From Pedobacter sp. D749 (GTDB lineage: Bacteria; Bacteroidota; Bacteroidia; Sphingobacteriales; Sphingobacteriaceae): DNA of 64,000 bases. A program made the translations under genes and the position numbers. Location: positions 3,658,001 through 3,722,000 of the forward strand of contig NZ_CP079218.1 in NCBI RefSeq assembly GCF_019317285.1. Reading direction: 5' to 3'. The notes beneath the pieces were generated by a model. That model worked only from the letters and a program-made list of their open reading frames with translations. It made no database searches and was not told the DNA's origin. Below are positions 1 through 8,383 of this stretch, in pieces; the stretch's first letter is position 1, and each line of letters starts with the position of its first letter.

Positions 1-2
1 GG

Positions 3-107
3 AATGCGAATAAAAAAGTAAAGTTTCCTTCAACTTTTTTAGATGCATACCCCACCAACGAAACATACGTTATAAATAGAGCCAACTATACCAGTTTCCT
101 GGTATAA
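3..107 (+). CDS. C-terminal fragment of an unidentified protein (gene enters from the left edge)
   Basis: An open frame runs from the window edge to TAA at 105-107. It encodes about 34 residues with ordinary protein-like composition, ending in NRANYTSFLV. It stops 17 bases before the carboxypeptidase start on the same strand, a spacing typical of an operon. No start lies in the window and no family can be named from this tail. A chance open frame of this length is possible, so the call rests on position and composition only. Confidence 0.4.
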   Translation, partial: NANKKVKFPSTFLDAYPTNETYVINRANYTSFLV

Positions 108-124
108 AATAACCGCCTGCAAAA

Positions 125-1531
125 ATGAAATTTCTCAAAATATTGTCCCTATCGCTGTGCTTAACAATCTCAGCAAACGCTCAAAACAGGATCCAAAACA
201 TCGAAAAAGCTTTTAATAATTTATTAAACGATGAGCAGGCAAAACATGCTCTTGTCTCTCTTTGTGTTTTGGATGCCAATACCGGTAAAACGCTTTATGC
301 CAAAAATGAGCAGATTGGTTTAGCTACCGCTTCAACACTAAAAACCATTACCGCCGCTACTGCTTTCAGCATTTTAGGAAAAGATTTTCAGTTTCAGACT
401 ACCTTGGCCTATACCGGAACCATTACTAAAGACGGAATTTTAAAAGGAAACCTCATCATTATCGGTAGTGGCGACCCTACTTTGGGTTCGTGGCGTTATC
501 AAAATAAAGAAAATGCTGTGCTAACGCAATGGGTTGCGGCCATAAAAGCCGCAGGCATAAAAAAAATTGAAGGTTCGGTAATTGGTGATGACCGTATTTT
601 TGGCACACAAACCACACCTGAAGGTTGGGTTTGGCAGGACATCGGCAATTATTATGGTGCCGGAACTTCGGGTTTAACCTGGCGGGAAAATCAGTTCGAT
701 ATCCATTTAAAACCAGGGAGCAGCACAGCAGATGAAGTGAAAATTGTAAAAACAGTTCCGGCTACGCCCTATGTACAGTTGGTAAATGAACTCAAAACCG
801 GTGCATCTGGTACGGGCGATAGGAGTTATGCTTTTCTTCCACCTTACAGTAACGTTGCCTACCTCCGTGGAAGCTGGGGAATGGGCATTGCCAAAACAGG
901 CATTTCTGTAGCCCTCCCCGACCCTGCTTTTGATTGCGCCTACCGTTTACAGGATACTTTGAAGAGATTGGGAATTTCGACTGCTCAACAGGCCACAACA
1001 GCAAGGTTAATGACCTTGAACAATCAGGTCATTCCTTCGGTTACACAGAAAATAAGCACCATCAGTTCGCCTAACTTAAGTGAGATCACCTATTGGTTTT
1101 TAAAGAAAAGCATTAACCTATATGGCGAGTCACTTTTAAAAACCATTGCAATAAAATCAAGCAAAGCAGGTACAACAAGTAAAGGCGTTGAAACTGAAGT
1201 CAACTTTTGGGCTGATAAAGGTATTGATAGAACAGCATTGAATATTATTGACGGCAGCGGACTCTCACCAGGCGACCGAATTACAACTTCGGCAATGGCG
1301 AGTGTGCTTTTTCAGATCCAGAAAGAAAACTGGTTCCCTGATTATTATAAAGCACTACCAGAATACAATGGCATGAAAATTAAAAGCGGAACCATAAACG
1401 ATGTTTCGGCCTTTGCAGGTTACCATACTGATGCGGCCGGTAACAAATATGTGGTGGTGATCAATATTAATAATTATAGCGGAAACAGTATCAACAAAAA
1501 GTTGTTTAAGGTATTAGATGAATTAAAATAA
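125..1531 (+). CDS. dacB: D-alanyl-D-alanine carboxypeptidase/endopeptidase, PBP4 type (peptidase S13)
   Basis: This penicillin-binding protein trims or cleaves peptidoglycan stem peptides in the periplasm. A Sec signal peptide covers residues 1-20 (ending SANAQ). The three active-site motifs of the S13 family are visible: SxxK as STLK at 70-73 with the acyl-serine S70, SxN as SIN at 329-331, and KTG as KSGT at 420-423. The long insertion between the first two motifs is the usual PBP4 feature. At 468 aa it is normal length for DacB. The next gene starts 16 bases downstream, so the two are probably cotranscribed. Confidence 0.93.
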   Translation: MKFLKILSLSLCLTISANAQNRIQNIEKAFNNLLNDEQAKHALVSLCVLDANTGKTLYAKNEQIGLATASTLKTITAATAFSILGKDFQFQTTLAYTGTITKDGILKGNLIIIGSGDPTLGSWRYQNKENAVLTQWVAAIKAAGIKKIEGSVIGDDRIFGTQTTPEGWVWQDIGNYYGAGTSGLTWRENQFDIHLKPGSSTADEVKIVKTVPATPYVQLVNELKTGASGTGDRSYAFLPPYSNVAYLRGSWGMGIAKTGISVALPDPAFDCAYRLQDTLKRLGISTAQQATTARLMTLNNQVIPSVTQKISTISSPNLSEITYWFLKKSINLYGESLLKTIAIKSSKAGTTSKGVETEVNFWADKGIDRTALNIIDGSGLSPGDRITTSAMASVLFQIQKENWFPDYYKALPEYNGMKIKSGTINDVSAFAGYHTDAAGNKYVVVININNYSGNSINKKLFKVLDELK

Positions 1532-1547
1532 ACCTTATTTAAATACT

Positions 1548-1907
1548 ATGACGCTTTTTGTAAAAAACCTTCAGACTGTTGATGGACTGATATCTAACCT
1601 GTATAAGGATGTTTCTGTAGAAGAAATGACTAAAAAAGTTACCGAACTGATGGAACAACAGGGATATCAGGTAACTAATGATCAATTTGGCAATTTAATT
1701 TTAGAGAAAGGAAGCCGAATCAAAAGGCTTTTACTAGGTGCATTTGCTACCTATTTTAAATTTAGTGTAACCATGTCACAAAGTACTGAAAATGAACTTA
1801 CGGTAAATATTTTTCAGCAGTCGAGTGGCATGTCGGGTGGCTTAATCGGCATGAACCAAATCAAAACAGAGCTTGCCAGGTTAAACTTTTTGTTTTCGAA
1901 TATTTAG
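1548..1907 (+). CDS. Hypothetical protein, 119 aa
   Basis: I do not recognise this family. It is a small soluble-looking protein with no signal peptide. It has an amphipathic helical N-terminal half (VSVEEMTKKVTELMEQQG), a basic stretch (KGSRIKRLLLG, about 62-72), then beta-like segments. It lies 16 bases after dacB on the same strand, so cotranscription is likely. The pattern of a helix pair plus a short beta sheet resembles a small regulatory or lipid-binding fold, but no function can be claimed. Coding status is supported by length and spacing. Confidence 0.6.
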   Translation: MTLFVKNLQTVDGLISNLYKDVSVEEMTKKVTELMEQQGYQVTNDQFGNLILEKGSRIKRLLLGAFATYFKFSVTMSQSTENELTVNIFQQSSGMSGGLIGMNQIKTELARLNFLFSNI

Positions 1908-1951
1908 TTAAAAGATTTTGACTAGGATTACTATTGGATTTTCATAGAAAA

Positions 1952-2061
1952 GTCGTCATTTCGAGCGGAGTGCAACGCAGTCGAGAACCCGAAGGCTCTG
2001 CGAAGCAAAATCTGTCTCAATAGATCTCTCCATTTCGCTGCGCTTCAGTCGAGATGACGAC
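1952..2061 (+). repeat. Dispersed ~110-bp element with inverted ends, copy 1
   Basis: The left end reads GTCGTCATTTCGA and the right end is its reverse complement with one mismatch (TCGAGATGACGAC). Inside are the words GTGCAACGCAGTCGAGAAC, CTCTGCGAAGCAAAATCTG and AGATCTCTCCATTTCGCTGC. The same words recur, inverted, at 15966-16075 and 59778-59886. It fills the space between two convergent genes and stops 5 bases before the stop codon of the permease. It has no coding capacity. Confidence 0.85.
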
Positions 2062-2065
2062 CATT

Positions 2066-3196
2066 TCAGACACCAATGTAATTATCATTCAAATAGTTCC
2101 TTCTAAACACCACCCAAGCCAAAACTATATTTATCGGAATGAGTATCAAGCCTAAGCCAAACATAATACACACATAAAAAAGGAAAAACAAGCAAAAAAC
2201 GCCTATCAAAAATCCTTTAACCTGAATCCCATTCAGCAGAAGCAAACTTCTAAATAAAAGGATTGCGGAAAAAGCAAATGCAGCTAATTCGAATGAAGTT
2301 ATTAAGCCAAAACGGGTAGTCATCCAACATATTTCAGGCAGTAATAAAATAAGATAATTTAGGCAGAAGCTGAAAAATACCTTGACCTTACTTAAAGGAA
2401 AATTGGGCAAAAAAGATAAATACCGATCATTAAAAATCCTTTCCTGATAGATAAGTACAACATGGGCCACCACAATACAAGAGGTAATGAGCATTAATAA
2501 CCTCGAATTATCTTTAATATCGGAGAAAAGCATAAAAACGCTTGAAATTAACACCCACGAAAGCAATTTGGTTAATACATAAGCCAGTTTCGACCGGTTA
2601 AAAACCTGAAAGCTATACAATAAAAAAACAGGTTTATTCCATTTCCTACTTATCCGGATCAGCCAGTTGGATTTACTGGCTTCAATTAATTGGTTATTTT
2701 CTTTAAGACATATATAAGCACCGCTAAGAACGAGCAACAGCTGAAAGAACAGGATTCCAATAGAAATTAAGTAATAACCAAATACGATCCCAATCATAAT
2801 GGCATATAAAGTATAACACCATACCGGGATAAATATATAAGCCAACACCACACACCAGTAGACAAACTGTTGTTTTTTTGAAGATGAAGTAAAACTGTAA
2901 TACAAAAATTCCTGTTGAGGCAAAACAAGTTGGTTTAATACATATTTTAAGCTTTTATAAGCATATAATGCACTTGCAACAAGATAAAAAGCCATAATCA
3001 ACGGATTGCTCACCAAACTAATGGTAAAGAAAAACTGCCAGAAATCAATCTGATCAGGCATTACCGTACCCAAAGTATTGATGAACAAACAATAACTGAC
3101 CAACATGACGAAAACGAATACCAGCATACCTGCATGAGTCCGGTAAAATCCATCAACAAATATTTTTCTTAAAGCAATGTTAGAAAGCGGAAGCAT
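2066..3196 (-). CDS. ABC-type exporter permease-like membrane protein
   Basis: A 376-aa integral membrane protein with roughly ten hydrophobic segments spread along its length and no signal peptide. Its start overlaps the stop of the ATPase gene by one base (TAATG at 3196), so the pair is translationally coupled and almost certainly forms one ABC transporter. This permease does not show the MacB/FtsX or LolC pattern. It looks like an ABC-2-like exporter subunit of unknown substrate. Only the pairing with the ATPase supports the transporter call. Confidence 0.65.
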   Translation of the reverse strand: MLPLSNIALRKIFVDGFYRTHAGMLVFVFVMLVSYCLFINTLGTVMPDQIDFWQFFFTISLVSNPLIMAFYLVASALYAYKSLKYVLNQLVLPQQEFLYYSFTSSSKKQQFVYWCVVLAYIFIPVWCYTLYAIMIGIVFGYYLISIGILFFQLLLVLSGAYICLKENNQLIEASKSNWLIRISRKWNKPVFLLYSFQVFNRSKLAYVLTKLLSWVLISSVFMLFSDIKDNSRLLMLITSCIVVAHVVLIYQERIFNDRYLSFLPNFPLSKVKVFFSFCLNYLILLLPEICWMTTRFGLITSFELAAFAFSAILLFRSLLLLNGIQVKGFLIGVFCLFFLFYVCIMFGLGLILIPINIVLAWVVFRRNYLNDNYIGV

Positions 3197-3828
3197 TAAA
3201 AGTTCAGGGTTAATTTTTTATCCACGATATTAATCTGTTTAAGTCCGGGTAATTTTACCTCATCTAAAGGTTGATGAGACGACAAAAGAAAACTAATCCC
3301 ATCTTCCCTATGTTTTTCGTTGATCCAACGGTATAATATTTCAAGAGATTCAGCATCGATTGTATTTAAAGGCTCATCCAGCAAAATCAATTCTGGTTTC
3401 CCCAGGAAAGCCAATACCAGCGAAAGTTTTTTGAGCATACCACTGGAATAGGAACCTAAAGGGTTGTTGATATAGCCCTGCATTCCCATTTCGGCAACCA
3501 GGATTTCCGCCTGACCAGCTCCAGCACCCTTCGCTTTTGCAAAAAGATTAATCATCTCCGCTCCGCTTAAAAATTCGGGAAATAATGGCTCGGCAGCAGC
3601 AAAATTCACCAGTTTTCTGTAGGAAACAAAATGGTTTTTTAAATAAACAGTGCCTATTGCAATATCTCCTTTAAAAGATAATATCCCTGCAATTGCTTTC
3701 AAAAAAGTACTTTTTCCAGTACCATTGCTTCCTTTTATCCAGAAAATGCCCTCAGGAAGCTTAATATTATCTATCTTTAAAACAAGATGATCGAAATAGG
3801 ATTTTTCAAATTGACTGAAGTGTAGCAT
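3196..3828 (-). CDS. ABC transporter ATP-binding protein
   Basis: A single nucleotide-binding domain of 210 aa that energises the adjacent membrane protein. Walker A is GSNGTGKST at 33-41, the ABC signature is YSSGM at about 128-132, and Walker B with the catalytic glutamate is LILLDEP at 148-154. A switch histidine follows in LSSHQPLDEV. It is slightly shorter than typical NBDs. It is the first gene of a two-gene operon, and its TAA overlaps the ATG of the permease. The substrate is unknown. Confidence 0.85.
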   Translation of the reverse strand: MLHFSQFEKSYFDHLVLKIDNIKLPEGIFWIKGSNGTGKSTFLKAIAGILSFKGDIAIGTVYLKNHFVSYRKLVNFAAAEPLFPEFLSGAEMINLFAKAKGAGAGQAEILVAEMGMQGYINNPLGSYSSGMLKKLSLVLAFLGKPELILLDEPLNTIDAESLEILYRWINEKHREDGISFLLSSHQPLDEVKLPGLKQINIVDKKLTLNF

Positions 3829-3903
3829 AAAAACATTTCATTTCTGACTTCATGTTTATCAAAAAGTTACAGGCCGCCCTCATCTTAATAAAATTCTATA
3901 TCA

Positions 3904-4413
3904 ATGCAATTAACTTTACGTCCTTATCAACCTGATGATGTTGAAAATTTGGTTAAACATGCCAATAATTTCAACATTTCTAAATACCTAACCAATAAAT
4001 TCCCTTTCCCTTATGAAAAGAAGGATGGAGAAGCTTTTATTCAACTGGCTTTAAGCCACTCCCCGCTACAGATCAAAGCCATTGTGTTGAAAGGCGAAGT
4101 AATTGGATCTATCGGTGTGCATCAACTGGCCGATATTTACAGCAAAAGTGCAGAAATGGGTTATTGGATTGGTGAGGAACATTGGGGCAAAGGCATTGTT
4201 GCGCTTGCCGTGCAAGAAATGTTGAAATACGGTTTTGACACCTTCGATATTGAAAGAATTTTCGCAAGGACAACACATACTAACCTCGCTTCACAGCAGG
4301 TTTTAAAAAAATCGGGCTTTATTTTCGAGGCAGAATTAAAAGGTACCATTTTTAAAAACGGTGAATATTTTGATGAGCTGATTTTTGGATTTAGAAAAAA
4401 CCAACTCAGCTAA
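3904..4413 (+). CDS. GNAT family N-acetyltransferase (RimJ/RimL-like)
   Basis: A 169-aa acetyl-CoA-dependent acetyltransferase. The start LTLRPYQPDDVENLVKHANN is the usual first strand and helix of the RimJ/RimL-type GNAT_3 group. The acetyl-CoA-binding region is seen as GYWIGEEHWGKGI (about 81-93), and the late motif NLASQQVLKKSGF is the diagnostic C-terminal element. These enzymes modify ribosomal protein N-termini, antibiotics or small amines. The substrate cannot be read from the sequence. It is a single gene, facing away from the ABC pair. Confidence 0.85.
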   Translation: MQLTLRPYQPDDVENLVKHANNFNISKYLTNKFPFPYEKKDGEAFIQLALSHSPLQIKAIVLKGEVIGSIGVHQLADIYSKSAEMGYWIGEEHWGKGIVALAVQEMLKYGFDTFDIERIFARTTHTNLASQQVLKKSGFIFEAELKGTIFKNGEYFDELIFGFRKNQLS

Positions 4414-4485
4414 CTGCAGCATTAAAACTTTTGTTAAACCCGGAGCTTAATGCGTAAATTCGCACAAACCAAAAACAACAAAGCA

Positions 4486-5334
4486 ATGAAATTATCGATC
4501 AAATCAATAGTGCTGTTTGTAGCACTTTTGGGTGCAGCAGATTTTGCAAATGCCCAGGAAGCCAAATTTCCACAAGCAAGTAGTGGCCAAACCATCATCC
4601 AGGATTTTGGATTAGGCAAAATAACTTTAAGCTACTCTCGCCCCAATGTAAAGGATCGCAAAATTTTTGGCGGTATGGAGCCTATGGGCGCAGTTTGGCG
4701 CAACGGTGCAAATGCAGCAACACGCATTAAATTTACTGATGCCGTTAAAATTGAAGGTAAAGATTTACCGGCTGGCGAATATGGCCTGTTCAGTATTCCG
4801 GGTAAAAACGAATGGACCATTATTTTCAACAAAATTGCCGATCAATGGGGTGCGTATGAATATAAGGAAAGTGATGATGTGCTTCGTGTAAAAGTAAAAA
4901 CTATAGCTTTAAAGGATAAAGTAGAAACTTTAACCATGCAATTTTCGGCTGTTAGCGAAATATCTACAACGCTAAACATGATGTGGGAGAATAGTGCCTA
5001 TAGCGTTAATATTACAACTTCTATTGATGAAAAAGTAATGGCTAATATTGCTGAAGCAATGAAAGGTGAAAAGAAACCATATTTTGCGGCTGCACAGTAT
5101 TATTTTCAACATGGAAAAGATTTAAAACAAGCTTTAGCATGGATGACGGAAGCAGAAAAATCAGATCCAAAAGCGCCTTGGTTTAAGCTATGGAAAGGCC
5201 GTATCCAATTAAAAATGGGTGACAAAACCGGCGCAGCAACTACTGCACAACAAGGCATCGACGTTGCAACAGCTCAAAAGGTTGATGAATATGTACGCCT
5301 CAATTCTGAACTTTTGGCTGAAGCTAAAAAATAA
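4486..5334 (+). CDS. DUF2911 domain protein with C-terminal TPR-like region, secreted
   Basis: The ATG at 4486 was preferred over an in-frame ATG at 4450 because it places a clean Sec signal peptide at the N-terminus (MKLSIKSIVLFVALLGAADF, then ANAQ). The mature protein carries the DUF2911 beta-rich domain (ASSGQTIIQDFGLGKITLSY, then GGMEPMGAVWRNGANAAT) over about residues 25-165. A short helical repeat region at the C-terminus (HGKDLKQALAWMTEAEKSDP) looks like TPR. DUF2911 is common in Bacteroidota and of unknown function. Two hairpins follow the stop, the second being a good terminator. Confidence 0.85.
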   Translation: MKLSIKSIVLFVALLGAADFANAQEAKFPQASSGQTIIQDFGLGKITLSYSRPNVKDRKIFGGMEPMGAVWRNGANAATRIKFTDAVKIEGKDLPAGEYGLFSIPGKNEWTIIFNKIADQWGAYEYKESDDVLRVKVKTIALKDKVETLTMQFSAVSEISTTLNMMWENSAYSVNITTSIDEKVMANIAEAMKGEKKPYFAAAQYYFQHGKDLKQALAWMTEAEKSDPKAPWFKLWKGRIQLKMGDKTGAATTAQQGIDVATAQKVDEYVRLNSELLAEAKK

Positions 5335-5347
5335 ATAGATTCTATTT

Positions 5348-5368
5348 CGGTCGGTGAGACACCGACCG
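5348..5368 (+). other. Perfect hairpin upstream of the terminator
   Basis: CGGTCGGTG, loop AGA, CACCGACCG: a 9-bp stem with a 3-base loop lying 13 bases after the DUF2911 stop. It lacks a T-run, so it is not itself a terminator. It may protect the 3' end of the mRNA. Confidence 0.6.
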
Positions 5369-5377
5369 ATAGATACG

Positions 5378-5413
5378 AAAAGCCGTTAAAGTTTATTTAA
5401 CGGCTTTTTTTTT
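5378..5413 (+). terminator. Rho-independent terminator after the DUF2911 gene
   Basis: A 12-bp stem AAAGCCGTTAAA / TTTAACGGCTTT with a 5-base loop is followed by an uninterrupted T-run ending at 5413. Confidence 0.9.
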
Positions 5414-5465
5414 GGACAGCACCTTTAGACATAGTTTTCCTATAAATTACCGAATCTAAGTAATT

Positions 5466-5582
5466 TAAACCTGATCCGATAGCTATCGGATGAAATGGAA
5501 AGCCCACAGCGAAGCGAGGACTTGTAATGGAAAGCAGGACCAACCCCAACAGAAGTACTCCTGCAATTGCTTTTCAAAAAAG
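5466..5582 (+). repeat. TAAACCYG/AGCRGGA dispersed structured repeat, copy 1
   Basis: It starts TAAACCTGAT, has a central hairpin CCGATAG/CTATCGG, then GGAAAGCAGGACCAACC, and ends GCAATTGCTTTTCAAAA. It aligns with the copies at 18530, 25465, 25577 (inverted), 34412 and 56548. Confidence 0.75.
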
Positions 5583-5630
5583 CATGAATGTCCATGCTAT
5601 AAGGATCATGAGTTTGACGACCAATATTAA

Positions 5631-7082
<1,452 letters not shown>

Positions 7083-7084
7083 CC

Positions 7085-7160
7085 CCCAAATCCCCTAAAG
7101 AGGATTTCTTTTCCTTTCCTTTAGGAGAGATGCTCTAAGGCAGAGAGGTGTTAACAAGTT
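7085..7160. repeat. Short-word intergenic repeat remnant (CCCCTAAA.../GGTGTTAAC)
   Basis: It contains CCCCCAAATCCCCTAAAGAG, an inverted TCCTTTAGGAGAG and GAGGTGTTAACAAG. The last word recurs inverted at 22813-22826 (GTTGTTAACACCTC), and the CCTC/GGAG words recur at 24072-24135. It starts three bases after the eno stop. It is non-coding. Confidence 0.5.
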
Positions 7161-7177
7161 GAAAAACTTATTTGCGA

Positions 7178-7216
7178 AACATCCGGAGATTTTAAATCTT
7201 CGGATGTTTTTATTTT
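7178..7216 (+). terminator. Intrinsic terminator of eno
   Basis: AAACATCCG pairs with CGGATGTTT, extended inward by AGATT/AATCT, and is followed by TTTTATTTT. Confidence 0.85.
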
Positions 7217-7281
7217 AATACTATATTTGTTTGCTGGGATTTGATCTTCTCAAATCTCACATCAAAAATCTCATATCATAT

Positions 7282-7581
7282 ATGAAACGTTTAATAGATC
7301 TTTTCCGCAATAAATATTTCCTTGCTACTGTCGCTTTTGCGATGTGGATGCTATTTTTCGATAAAAACGATATGATGTCGCAGTACGAATACCGCAGTCA
7401 GGCCAATAAACTGCAGGAAGAAAAAGAATATTTTGAGAAAGAAACCGCCCAGGTTAAAAAAGATCTGAACGAACTGAATACCAACCTGAATACAGCTGAA
7501 AAATTTGCCCGCGAAAAATACTTCATGAAAAAAGATAATGAAGATGTTTTCGTAATTATCCGGGAAGAGAAGAAGGACTAG
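7282..7581 (+). CDS. FtsB/DivIC-like septum formation initiator
   Basis: A 99-aa bitopic membrane protein of the division machinery. The start at ATG 7282 (MKRLIDLFRNKYFLATVAF) was chosen over an upstream in-frame TTG at 7231, because it gives the canonical layout: a short basic cytoplasmic segment, one membrane helix (about 11-27), then a periplasmic coiled coil (EYRSQANKLQEEKEYFEKET...) ending in AREKYFMKKDNEDVFVI. That last stretch is the hallmark of the DivIC/FtsB family. It probably pairs with FtsL and FtsQ. Its position directly downstream of eno is a common arrangement in bacteria. Confidence 0.85.
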   Translation: MKRLIDLFRNKYFLATVAFAMWMLFFDKNDMMSQYEYRSQANKLQEEKEYFEKETAQVKKDLNELNTNLNTAEKFAREKYFMKKDNEDVFVIIREEKKD

Positions 7582-7645
7582 TTTTCAGTTGGCAATTTTC
7601 AGTTAAAAGTTGACAGTTTGGAGTTAACAATTAAACAATTCCCCT
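7582..7645. repeat. Short-word repeat (CAGTT/GAGTT words)
   Basis: TTTTCAGTTGGCAATTTTC, then AGTTAAAAGTTGACAGTTTG and GAGTTAACAATTAAACAATT: near-periodic GTT-containing words starting one base after the stop. It is non-coding and belongs to the class of stop-adjacent lexical repeats described in the findings. Confidence 0.5.
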
Positions 7646-7686
7646 TCCTGTTAAACGATTAGCCATTCAAACAATTAACCAATCGA

Positions 7687-8301
7687 ATGCTCCATATCCT
7701 TTACATTATTGCCATAACAGCCGAAGCCATGACTGCTGCACTTTCTGCCGGCAGACGTGATATGGATTGGGTTGGTGTTTGTATTATTGCCTGGGTTACG
7801 GCATTAGGCGGTGGAACGGTTAGAAATGTATTATTCGGCCATTACCCGATGAGCTGGGTAGAACATCCGGAATATTTGGTAATTACCGCAGCAGCGGCTT
7901 TATTGGCAGCATTTATCGCCTCTATTATGACTAAACTCAAAAAGCTTTTTCTTTACCTTGATGCTTTGGGTTTAGTGGTGTTTACTATCATTGGTTGTCA
8001 GGTAGCGCAGCAAATCCATTTGCCTTATTTAATTGTATTGTTTAGCGGAATGATTACCGGTTGTGCAGGCGGCGTACTACGTGACGTGCTCTGCAATGAA
8101 GTACCATTTCTTTTTAGAAAAGAAATTTATGCGAGTGCAGCGATAGTTACCGGCGCCATTTATATCGGTATAGAACATTTTCATGGAAGTGAGATGTTGG
8201 CGACCATTTCGGCTGCTATTGTTGGATTAACGTTAAGATTACTTTCTATCCGCTTCGAATGGCACATGCCAAAGTTCGTTTACAGGGATGAATGGCACTA
8301 G
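7687..8301 (+). CDS. TRIC-type cation channel, UPF0126 family
   Basis: A 204-aa inner-membrane protein with seven predicted helices arranged as two homologous halves. Each half carries the glycine-rich signature of the family: ALGGGTVRNVLFG at about 38-50 and TGCAGGVLRDVLCNE at about 121-135. Prokaryotic TRIC homologues are trimeric potassium-permeable channels. The physiological role is unclear. It stands alone between lexical repeats on either side. Confidence 0.9.
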   Translation: MLHILYIIAITAEAMTAALSAGRRDMDWVGVCIIAWVTALGGGTVRNVLFGHYPMSWVEHPEYLVITAAAALLAAFIASIMTKLKKLFLYLDALGLVVFTIIGCQVAQQIHLPYLIVLFSGMITGCAGGVLRDVLCNEVPFLFRKEIYASAAIVTGAIYIGIEHFHGSEMLATISAAIVGLTLRLLSIRFEWHMPKFVYRDEWH

Positions 8302-8305
8302 GAAG

Positions 8306-8383
8306 GTAAAATGGGAGATGGATGATGGAAGAGGGGGTAAATTGGCTACATCATCCATCTTACATTACTACATTTTACATCAA
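8306..8383. repeat. Short-word repeat (GATGGATGATGG / CATCATCCATC)
   Basis: GGGAGATGGATGATGGAAG, then CATCATCCATCTTACATT and ACATTTTACATC. Similar words occur at 34571-34612 (CCATCATCCATTTTACATT). It lies between two convergent stop codons. It is non-coding and partly self-complementary. Confidence 0.5.

Noticed and set aside
4450..4485. Longer N-terminus of the DUF2911 protein
   Set aside because: It puts 12 charged residues before a clean signal peptide, so the internal ATG at 4486 is the better start.
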